A DNA stretch of 50,128 nucleotides, taken from positions 1-50,128 of the forward strand of contig JAIKWF010000003.1 of the NCBI GenBank assembly GCA_024685005.1, in the 5' to 3' direction. The notes beneath the pieces were generated by a model that saw only the letters and a list, made by a program, of their open reading frames with translations, had not been told where the DNA came from and ran no database searches. A program made the translations under genes and the position numbers. Of the stretch, positions 16,266-23,447 are shown piece by piece. How positions within the stretch are numbered: position 1 is the first letter of the stretch; the number at the start of each line of letters is the position of its first letter. The stretch comes from Lachnospiraceae bacterium. GTDB lineage: Bacteria > Bacillota > Clostridia > Lachnospirales > Lachnospiraceae.

Positions 16266-17369
16266 ATGAAAAAAAGAACCGGAAAGGCAGTTTTGGCTGC
16301 CCTTATCATAAGCTGCATAGGAATGACCGGCTGCGGAAAAGAGGAGCAGAGCGTTTTGCCGCTGCAGGAAACCGCTGAGGGGGATCAGGCCGCTTACAGA
16401 GTGGTGCTGACGGACGGATCCGATACCAATGAGATCTTCCGCATCGGCCGCCTGAGCTGCTCGAGAGCCCAGGCTATCCTGTATCTTTCCAATATGCAGG
16501 AGCGTTACAGCAGCATCTATTCTGACGGCATCTGGCAGCGCAAGATCGACGGTCAGAGTATTGAGGAAAAACTGAAGAATATTACGTTGTCCAGACTGAC
16601 CCAGGTAAAAAGCATGGTGCTCATGGCAGATGAAAGAGGCATTACCTTAAGCGATGAGGATGAAGCAAAGGTGGAGCAGGCGACGGATCAGTATTGTGTC
16701 AATCTGACGCCGGATGTGTCAAATGCAGGCATCACCCGGGAAGAAGTGAAAACCTGCTTCGAGGAAATGGCCATTGCAGATAAGGTCTACCAGCAGATCA
16801 TTCAGGAGACCCAGCCGGAGATCAGTGATGATGAGGCAAGATGCGTTACCGTCAGCCGGATCCTTTTAAAGACCTACCGGGAGGATGCCCAGGGGAATCG
16901 CATTGAGTTTTCCGAGAAGGAAAGAGCCGATACCTATCAGAAGGCTTTGATGCTTTTGTCCAGACTCAATCAGGGAGAGGACTTTGATCAGTTAGCAGCT
17001 GCTAATAATGAGGGGGACAGGATCACGGTATCCTTCGGTAAGGGAGAAACGGAAGAGGCTGTGGAAAAGGCGGCTTTCGAACTGGGAAATGACCAGCTTT
17101 CTTCGGTGGTGGAATCATCGGAAGGGTATCTGATCATGAAATGCGTGCAGGCTTTTGACAGGCAGCAGACGGATCTGCGAAAGGAAGAGATCGCAAGAAG
17201 GAAAAAGGAAGAGTCTTTTCTGCACATCTACGAAGAGTTTACCAAAAGTCAGATCCGCACCATTAATGAGGAAGCCTGGGACAGCATCCGTCTGGATGTA
17301 ACAAAGCAGGATAAGACGGAGAATTTTTTTGAATTATACATGAAGGTGTTTGAGCAGGATCAGACGTAA
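16266..17369 (+). CDS. PpiC/PrsA-like foldase lipoprotein
   Basis: A 367-residue lipoprotein with signal peptide and lipobox GMTGC (Cys23). A SurA/PrsA-like helical region follows, then a parvulin-type region starting about residue 196 ('VSRILLKTYREDAQGN') and including 'LSRLNQGEDFDQLA' and 'SVVESSEGYLIMKC'. This is the layout of extracytoplasmic peptidyl-prolyl isomerases that help secreted proteins fold. Whether the catalytic residues are all kept cannot be judged without an alignment, so it may be only a chaperone. It begins an operon: the next gene starts 6 bases after its stop, and three membrane glycosyltransferase-like proteins follow. Confidence 0.75.
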   Translation: MKKRTGKAVLAALIISCIGMTGCGKEEQSVLPLQETAEGDQAAYRVVLTDGSDTNEIFRIGRLSCSRAQAILYLSNMQERYSSIYSDGIWQRKIDGQSIEEKLKNITLSRLTQVKSMVLMADERGITLSDEDEAKVEQATDQYCVNLTPDVSNAGITREEVKTCFEEMAIADKVYQQIIQETQPEISDDEARCVTVSRILLKTYREDAQGNRIEFSEKERADTYQKALMLLSRLNQGEDFDQLAAANNEGDRITVSFGKGETEEAVEKAAFELGNDQLSSVVESSEGYLIMKCVQAFDRQQTDLRKEEIARRKKEESFLHIYEEFTKSQIRTINEEAWDSIRLDVTKQDKTENFFELYMKVFEQDQT

Positions 17370-17375
17370 GGGATC

Positions 17376-19580
17376 ATGGAAAAAGTGTTGACGGGATTAA
17401 AAAGAATATATACGGTGCCCTTTGGCATTCTTACGGCATATCTTTTGGTCTGCAGCCTTTTTTTCTGGCAGGACGGACCTGCTGTTTATGCGTCCGGCCA
17501 TCCGGTCCTTATGAGAGGGTTTCTTGTGGCAGGCGCCCTTGCAGCGGCGGTGTTTTTTCTGCTGGCTTACAAAGTATTTGAAAAAAAGCTCACCGGCCGG
17601 GCAGCGGTGATATTTGTATGGATCGCTTTTTTGCTGATGATTTGCCTGCAGATTCTATTTTTGATGCGTTATAAAGCCCTTCTTCGTTACGATGCACTGA
17701 AGGTGTACGATGAAGCGGTATCTGTATTTTCCGCAGGTGGCATTTCCGGCGTGTCCAAGGATGGCTATTTTGCCATGTATACCAACAATCATCCGGCGGT
17801 GCTTTTCACATTTTTGTGCTTAAAGGCCGGCAGGATGCTGCACTTCATCGGACCGGATTTTTCAAAAGCAACTTTGTATCTGCAGGCGATCAATCTGATC
17901 TGTCTGGATCTGGCATTTTTTGCGGGATATCTTTTTGTGAAGGATGTATGCCGGGATAAGGCAGCGGCACATACCTATTTGCTGTATCTGCTGCTGCAGC
18001 CTGTGACCTATCTGTTTCCGGCCTTTTATTACACCAATACCATAGCCATGCCCTTTATGATGTGGGGGCTGTATCTGCTGGGACGGGTGATCTTTCCCGG
18101 GGCGGATCATGCAGAAGGAAAGGACGGAATAGAGAAGATAACAAAAAACAGCAGGACGGTCGCGGCGGAAGGTATAACAGATATTGCGACGGTCGCGGCT
18201 GCAGGGATCTGTCTTGGTATCGCATTTTTGCTGCGGGCAACCTCCGGGATTACCGCGATCGCAGGAGTGATGCTGCTTATGCTCTACCGAAAAGGTTGGA
18301 AGAAAAAAGCGTTTTTTACGGCATTTCTTTGCATCGCACTTTTGCTGCCGCTGCTTCCCTATCGCATGCTGGAGCACAGGTATGCGCCCTTTGATACCAG
18401 GGATTCCGCATTTCCCGCCATCCATTGGGTGATGATGGGGGCAAAGGGCAACGGTACCTTCAATAAGCAGGACGAGGTTTTTACCGCCTATTTTCAAACG
18501 GCTGAGGACAAACGAAATGCAGACCGGAATCTGCTCAGGCAGCGGCTGGAACAGCTTGGAGCAGCCGGCTATGGGAAGCTGATGTTCGGGAAGCTGAATC
18601 TGACTTTCGGTGACGGCCTTGACAACATGCCCCAGGAGCTGTCTGTGGCAGATTGGGGAAGCAGGCTGTATCCTTATATTTCGGGACGGAGCCGAACGCC
18701 TTTTGTGCTCTATCAGCAGATCCTGTATCTGATCTGCTTTGCCGGTGGGCTTCTGCTTTGCTTTGCAGGCCGGAAAGCCCACGGAAAGCCCTGGGAGTTT
18801 TTGATGCTGAACCTCTTGGGGGCGTATCTGTTCTATATGATCTGGGAAGCAGGTTCTGTCTACAGCATGAGTTTTCAGCCGCTGTTTCCGGCGCTGGTTG
18901 TCTGCGGACTGGGAGCGGTTGCCGGGGGCGATTTGAAGACTGGTCGGCCACTGGAGCCTGCAGAAGAACACAAGAAATCCTGCAACGTGCAGGAACAGGA
19001 AATAATAAGAAAATACATGCCGGGTATGCTGGTATGCGCGGGACTCCTGGCAGCGGGTCTGTGTGTGGCAGGAAAAGCGGCGGGGCTTACAAGCGAGCCG
19101 GATTACCGTGTGAACCAATATCAGTTTGAGTCAGATCACTACGCAGAGGCGGAAGTTGGAAAAGCCGTAAAACAAAGCTTTGTATCGGATGGGGATTTTG
19201 ATCATGTGAGCGTACAGATCCGAAATCCCATGAACGAAGAAGCAAGCAGCAGTTTCAGAATGCAGCTTTTAGACAGTAAGGGAGAGCTGGTGGAGGAAGA
19301 GACTTTTTCCATGAGCGAGCTGGTGGATTGCCAGTTTGCAGCCATAAAGCTTGACCGGGTCATGGGAGCGGGAAGCTACTACCTGCAGTTGGAAAAAACA
19401 GAAGGGCAGGATCCGCTGATCTTTTTATGTTATGATACGGGGCATTATGATGCTTACAACAAAGGAATGCTTACAGGCATGACGGAATCGGAGATGGCAG
19501 ATCTTTGCTTCAAGGTTTATCTGGGAGAAGAGAAAGAAAGCTATTTCGAGGAGTTTTACAGAGAGCACAGAGAGAACTGA
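17376..19580 (+). CDS. Polytopic membrane protein, GT-C glycosyltransferase-like, with extracytoplasmic C-terminal domain
   Basis: A 734-residue protein. Residues 1-520 hold about 11 hydrophobic segments. The first large outer loop carries acidic residues and aromatic positions ('YDALKVYDEAVSVF', 'YTNNHPAVLFTFLCLK'), as in PMT/ArnT-type GT-C enzymes that use lipid-linked sugars. After a last membrane segment near residue 550, about 160 residues form a probable beta-rich outer domain. Donor and acceptor cannot be named. Its stop and the next start share a base (TGATG), indicating tight coupling. Membership of GT-C is inferred from topology and loop features, not from a clear signature. Confidence 0.6.
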   Translation: MEKVLTGLKRIYTVPFGILTAYLLVCSLFFWQDGPAVYASGHPVLMRGFLVAGALAAAVFFLLAYKVFEKKLTGRAAVIFVWIAFLLMICLQILFLMRYKALLRYDALKVYDEAVSVFSAGGISGVSKDGYFAMYTNNHPAVLFTFLCLKAGRMLHFIGPDFSKATLYLQAINLICLDLAFFAGYLFVKDVCRDKAAAHTYLLYLLLQPVTYLFPAFYYTNTIAMPFMMWGLYLLGRVIFPGADHAEGKDGIEKITKNSRTVAAEGITDIATVAAAGICLGIAFLLRATSGITAIAGVMLLMLYRKGWKKKAFFTAFLCIALLLPLLPYRMLEHRYAPFDTRDSAFPAIHWVMMGAKGNGTFNKQDEVFTAYFQTAEDKRNADRNLLRQRLEQLGAAGYGKLMFGKLNLTFGDGLDNMPQELSVADWGSRLYPYISGRSRTPFVLYQQILYLICFAGGLLLCFAGRKAHGKPWEFLMLNLLGAYLFYMIWEAGSVYSMSFQPLFPALVVCGLGAVAGGDLKTGRPLEPAEEHKKSCNVQEQEIIRKYMPGMLVCAGLLAAGLCVAGKAAGLTSEPDYRVNQYQFESDHYAEAEVGKAVKQSFVSDGDFDHVSVQIRNPMNEEASSSFRMQLLDSKGELVEEETFSMSELVDCQFAAIKLDRVMGAGSYYLQLEKTEGQDPLIFLCYDTGHYDAYNKGMLTGMTESEMADLCFKVYLGEEKESYFEEFYREHREN

Positions 19581-20572
19581 TGGACGATTATTTACGAGGG
19601 CTGATCGACAGAAAATTGCATATAGGACAGGTTTCCTTTACCTTTGCGGAAATCGCGCTGGTGCTTTTCGGCAGCCTTCTGTCCGGAATGATCCGTTTTA
19701 AAATGGGAGCCTTGTCTTCACTTCCGGCAGATGTTATATTGGCCATCCTTGGAGCGGTATTCGTCTATTGCGTTACGAAAAAGGCGGAGCGGTCTGCAGT
19801 TGCCTATTGCTTACTTTTACTCTTGCCTTCTTTTCTTTTGGCAGGTTCTGAAAAGCGTATGACGGAATGCCTTAGCCTTTGCTTTGTGCTTCTTTTCATT
19901 CTTTGCGCATGGAAGAGAAAAGGCATGGCAGCGGCAGTTTGTTTTGCAGCGGCAGTTTTTTGTCAGCCGGCAGCGCTTCTGGTACTTCCCTTGTATCTGG
20001 CTCTGGTACATATCAGAAAGATTCCCCTTTATGGCTATCTGATCCTGGCAGGCGGTTTTGTGGGCAGACTCTTTTTCTGCAGGATGTTTGGCAGGGGATT
20101 TTCTGGAATAGACAGATCGGTGATCACCGGGATTGCCAACATCTATACCCTGATAGGCACCGGAAACTACGAAGCGGAATATGGCAAAGCGGGGATCCTG
20201 CTTGGGGCAGCAGCTCTTCTTGGCAGCCTCTATATGCTGTTTCAGGCAAAGTACGAGGCAAAGGCAGAGGGATTGATGGAAATCGGCCTGTTCTATCTGC
20301 TTTTGGAAACGTTTATCCTGCCCTATATGATGCCTTCCCATCTTCGCCTTGCTGAGGTCATGGCATGGCTTTTGGCTTTAGCCGGAACAGAAAGGAAGAT
20401 GATCCCTGCGGCTACGGCTGTCAGCCTTTGCTCTTTTGCGGCCTGTACCCATTTGTATGCTGCGGATGTCCCCCTTCCCATGGCAGCATTTGCCCTGCTT
20501 CACGGCGCTGTTTTACTGTTTGCGGGAAGCAGGATAGTTAGCAGGATGGTAAGGAGGCCGGAGCATGGATAG
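19580..20572 (+). CDS. Polytopic membrane protein of unknown function in GT-C operon
   Basis: A 330-residue protein with 9-10 hydrophobic segments and few charged loops. I do not recognise a family signature. The ATG at 19580 overlaps the preceding stop by one base, and the downstream gene starts 8 bases before its end, so it is made together with both neighbours. It may be a partner subunit or a reduced GT-C-like protein; position in the operon is the only support. The loop around 'YTLIGTGNYEAEYGKAGILLG' in outline has a short acidic and aromatic stretch similar in spacing to one in the following protein ('YVGQGNTEPWMLTWYWPNVYMLF'). Confidence 0.6.
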   Translation: MDDYLRGLIDRKLHIGQVSFTFAEIALVLFGSLLSGMIRFKMGALSSLPADVILAILGAVFVYCVTKKAERSAVAYCLLLLLPSFLLAGSEKRMTECLSLCFVLLFILCAWKRKGMAAAVCFAAAVFCQPAALLVLPLYLALVHIRKIPLYGYLILAGGFVGRLFFCRMFGRGFSGIDRSVITGIANIYTLIGTGNYEAEYGKAGILLGAAALLGSLYMLFQAKYEAKAEGLMEIGLFYLLLETFILPYMMPSHLRLAEVMAWLLALAGTERKMIPAATAVSLCSFAACTHLYAADVPLPMAAFALLHGAVLLFAGSRIVSRMVRRPEHG

Positions 20573-21764
20573 GAAGTTTTTTGCATCTTTATATAAAGAG
20601 CGGAAGCTGCCGGCAGGTCAGGGATATCTTCGATATTTTGATCTTATATTCTTACTGGCGGTGACCTTGCTGGGGCTTTTGACCCGCTATGTTTTCCGGA
20701 ATGTGGAGACCATGGATTATACTATTTGTCTGGGGCCTTGGGTGGAAGGGTTTCGGCAAAACGGCAGAGCGTTTTTTCTGGATGATTCCTTCAATTACAC
20801 CATGCCCTATATGACATTTCTGTATCTGATCAGCAAGCTCCCCTTTCGGGATCTGTATCTGATCAAGGCATTTTCCACGTTTTTTGATTTGGTGCTGGCA
20901 GTGCTGTGCGGAAAGATTGTTTTCCATATCACGGGAAACAGAACAAGGAGCCTCTTATGCTTCGGCACTGTATTCTGTCTTCCTACCGTTGCCGTAAACA
21001 GCGGACTTTGGGGGCAGTGTGACTGTATCTATACCACCTTTTTGGTGGCCAGTCTGTATTGCATCCTGAAGGACCAAAGCCACAGATCCATGATCCTTTA
21101 CGGCATCGCCTTTGCCATTAAACTGCAATCCCTGTTTATTTTTCCCTTTTATGTTTATTTGTGGGTACGGAAAAAAGTTAGCATAGGACAATTTTTTTAC
21201 ATTCCCCTGATGTATCTTGCAGGGTGCCTGCCGGGGCTTTTGGCGGGACGGGATTTGAAGAGATTGCTTCTTACCTATGTGGGACAGGGAAATACGGAGC
21301 CCTGGATGCTGACCTGGTACTGGCCCAATGTGTATATGCTGTTCGGGCAGACGAATTTCTGGAAGATCTACGGTAAAACGGGAGTGCTGTTTTGCGCAGC
21401 GATCCTGATGCTTCTTCTGTACGGACTGGTAAAAAAGAGAGTGGCCCTAAGCGGCGAAAATCACCTGCAAATTCTTCTGCTGTTTTCCTGGGGGGTACTA
21501 TTGTTTTTGCCTTATATGCATGAGCGGTATGCCTATCCGGCGGATCTGCTTGCGATCATGCTGGCTTTTACCCTTCCGAAAAAATGGCCCATTCCCGTGG
21601 CAGCTGTGTTTTTGTCAGCAGTGGCTTACTCCGGATACCTGCACGGAGGATGCGCTTTTTCCCAGCAGCCCCTGTGTATCATTATGATCGGCCTTTTCGG
21701 ATACGGGATCCGGCAGGTGTTTTTTGCAAAGAATCCGGAGATGACAAGCAGGGAAGAGTTATGA
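20565..21764 (+). CDS. Gpi18-like mannosyltransferase family membrane protein (GT-C)
   Basis: A 399-residue protein with about 10 membrane segments, resembling the bacterial Gpi18-like mannosyltransferase group (COG5542). Useful landmarks are the first outer loop with 'METMDYT'-like acidic residues ('NVETMDYTICLGPWVEGF'), 'NSGLWGQCDCIYTTFLV', 'KLQSLFIFPF' and 'YMHERYAYPADLL'. Such enzymes move a sugar from a polyprenyl-phosphate donor to an acceptor on the outer membrane face. The start ATG 20565 overlaps the preceding gene by 8 bases. It is the clearest GT-C member of the three and anchors the interpretation of the operon as a surface glycosylation set. Confidence 0.7.
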   Translation: MDRKFFASLYKERKLPAGQGYLRYFDLIFLLAVTLLGLLTRYVFRNVETMDYTICLGPWVEGFRQNGRAFFLDDSFNYTMPYMTFLYLISKLPFRDLYLIKAFSTFFDLVLAVLCGKIVFHITGNRTRSLLCFGTVFCLPTVAVNSGLWGQCDCIYTTFLVASLYCILKDQSHRSMILYGIAFAIKLQSLFIFPFYVYLWVRKKVSIGQFFYIPLMYLAGCLPGLLAGRDLKRLLLTYVGQGNTEPWMLTWYWPNVYMLFGQTNFWKIYGKTGVLFCAAILMLLLYGLVKKRVALSGENHLQILLLFSWGVLLFLPYMHERYAYPADLLAIMLAFTLPKKWPIPVAAVFLSAVAYSGYLHGGCAFSQQPLCIIMIGLFGYGIRQVFFAKNPEMTSREEL

Positions 21765-21778
21765 AACACTGAAATATA

Positions 21779-21795
21779 CGGAGATACTATCTCCG
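21779..21795. promoter_or_regulatory. Perfect short dyad before the esterase gene
   Basis: CGGAGATA and TATCTCCG are inverted around a single C. In RNA it would form a 6-bp stem (CGGAGA/TCTCCG) with a 5-base loop, ending a few bases before the ribosome site. It could be an operator or a translation-modulating hairpin. Confidence 0.4.
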
Positions 21796-21810
21796 ATCAT
21801 GGGGAGAAAA

Positions 21811-23337
21811 ATGAAAAAGATGAGAAAGAGAAGCAAGATGAAAAAGAGACTGATCTGCCCGGCCTTGCTGCTATCCATGGCGCTTATTGTGACAAGTTGC
21901 GGTAGCGGGGCAGGCAATCTCGGGGGAAATGCGGGCAGTGGTTCCGGCGATGAGAATATGCCGGCGGACTGGATGGATGTATCATCGGAAGATCACAAAG
22001 AATTCACCATGATCCGCGTAAAGGACGACTATCTGGAACTTCGCAAGGACGGAAGGAACGAATTTGTCTATACGGAACCGGAGGGAAGCTATCCGGAGCT
22101 GGAGGACGGTCAGTGCGCGAAAGTTGTTGCGGATGTGAAAATCTATGATGGCGGGGAAGCAGGATATATGGGGAACATCTTTATCAAGGATCTGAAATCC
22201 TGCACGCCTGTTACGTATCAGGATTTGGCAGGAGAGTATGACTTCCCGGATGCTGCAAGCAGCAACTTTGATATGAATCACTATGTTTTGCAGTATCAAA
22301 ACGGCGAAGATCTGTATCTGCTGTTTTTGAACCGGCAATATGTGGAGGCATACAGGGAAGGGGAATTCTTTGGCGAGTTTGATCTGGAAGATTGCGAGGG
22401 AGACCGGGTAGAGCCCTTCTTTGAACAGTTGGGTGAAGCCGGTCAGGATGGATCAGCCGGTGGGGACGATCCGGCGGCAGACGGAGCAGCAGATCAGGAA
22501 ACGGAAGCGGAAAAACCTGAGCGCAACCCTCTTTCGCCCGAGGATATAACAGATGAAGGGGATGGAAAGTTCAGCTGCAGCTTTGACGGTGTCGGACATG
22601 AATTTCTGACATATTTCCCGGAAGAAACAAAAGGTGCGCCTCTGGTGCTGATGCTTCACGGGTTTGGTGAAAGCGGAGAAAAGATGCGATTTGCAACGAA
22701 GTTTGAGGAAGAGGCTGTTCCGAAGGGCTATGCGGTAGTCTATGTGACGGGAGCTGCGGATCCGGCATCCGGTGTAACTTCCACCGGCTGGAATAACGGC
22801 CAGGGCGCCGGCGAAAATGATGATGTGGGCTTTTTGTGCGCACTGGCGCTTTACTTGCAGCAAACGTATGAAACGGATCCCGACAGGACCTTTGCGGTGG
22901 GATTCAGCAACGGCGCTTTTATGACTCACAGACTGGCAGTGGAAGCCCAGGACGTTTTCGCGGCTGTGGTAAGCGTAGCGGGAATGTGTCCGGAGGCCAT
23001 CTGGGAGGAGAGAAAAGATACGGCGGATGTGGGGTTTTTCCAGATCACCGGTGAGAAGGATAATGTGGTGCCCAAGAACAGCGATGGCAGCGCAAAGCAT
23101 GCCAAATCCCCGGCCATTGAAGATGAGCTGGATTACTGGGCAGCGGCCAACGGTATCGCGGAGAAATCCGAGGAGGCCTGCGGTAAGGAGTCGACCCTGA
23201 CCAAATACAGCGGCGACGGGACGAAGAAACAGGTATGGCATCTGTTTATCCCCGGCGGACGTCATTCATGGCCGGATGAGGCACTTACAGGGGTGGATGC
23301 GAATGGTTTGATCCTGGAATTTCTGGAAACACAGTAA
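21811..23337 (+). CDS. Lipoprotein with PHB-depolymerase-like esterase domain
   Basis: A 508-residue lipoprotein (lipobox IVTSC, Cys30 from the chosen start). Residues 40-210 are an unrecognised domain, followed by an acidic linker about 213-250. The C-terminal half, about 250-508, is an alpha/beta hydrolase of the LpqC/polyhydroxybutyrate depolymerase type (COG3509): oxyanion region 'LMLHGFGESG', nucleophile Ser366 in 'GFSNGAF', acid in 'TGEKDNVVP', and His485 in 'GGRHSWP'. Known relatives include feruloyl and acetylxylan esterases, so a plant-polysaccharide esterase is possible. The start is uncertain: ATG 21811 follows GGGGAG, while ATG 21799 and 21838 are alternatives. It lies close behind the membrane operon. 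Confidence 0.78.
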   Translation: MKKMRKRSKMKKRLICPALLLSMALIVTSCGSGAGNLGGNAGSGSGDENMPADWMDVSSEDHKEFTMIRVKDDYLELRKDGRNEFVYTEPEGSYPELEDGQCAKVVADVKIYDGGEAGYMGNIFIKDLKSCTPVTYQDLAGEYDFPDAASSNFDMNHYVLQYQNGEDLYLLFLNRQYVEAYREGEFFGEFDLEDCEGDRVEPFFEQLGEAGQDGSAGGDDPAADGAADQETEAEKPERNPLSPEDITDEGDGKFSCSFDGVGHEFLTYFPEETKGAPLVLMLHGFGESGEKMRFATKFEEEAVPKGYAVVYVTGAADPASGVTSTGWNNGQGAGENDDVGFLCALALYLQQTYETDPDRTFAVGFSNGAFMTHRLAVEAQDVFAAVVSVAGMCPEAIWEERKDTADVGFFQITGEKDNVVPKNSDGSAKHAKSPAIEDELDYWAAANGIAEKSEEACGKESTLTKYSGDGTKKQVWHLFIPGGRHSWPDEALTGVDANGLILEFLETQ

Positions 23338-23342
23338 AATTG

Positions 23343-23369
23343 TTAGCACTCGTTATGCGCGAGTGCTAA
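23343..23369. promoter_or_regulatory. CIRCE element (HrcA operator), also acts as hairpin terminator
   Basis: TTAGCACTC-N9-GAGTGCTAA, a perfect match to the CIRCE consensus to which the heat-shock repressor HrcA binds. It lies just upstream of the htpG promoter. The same dyad followed by TTTTTTC at 23370-23376 also has the form of an intrinsic terminator for the esterase gene, whose stop is 6 bases upstream. Confidence 0.95.
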
Positions 23370-23376
23370 TTTTTTC

Positions 23377-23405
23377 TTGACTTTTGATTCCGGCGGGACT
23401 ACACT
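23377..23405 (+). promoter_or_regulatory. Sigma-A promoter of htpG
   Basis: TTGACT (23377-23382), 17 bp, TACACT (23400-23405). The -35 begins 7 bases after the CIRCE dyad, so bound HrcA would block the polymerase. Confidence 0.8.
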
Positions 23406-23447
23406 AGTTAGCAGAGCGATATTTAACAGAAAGGAACGTGATTTTTT

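Noticed and set aside
23343-23369. CIRCE dyad taken only as an ordinary terminator
   Set aside because: It matches the CIRCE consensus exactly, including the 9-bp spacer, and precedes a heat-shock gene; termination can only be a second function.
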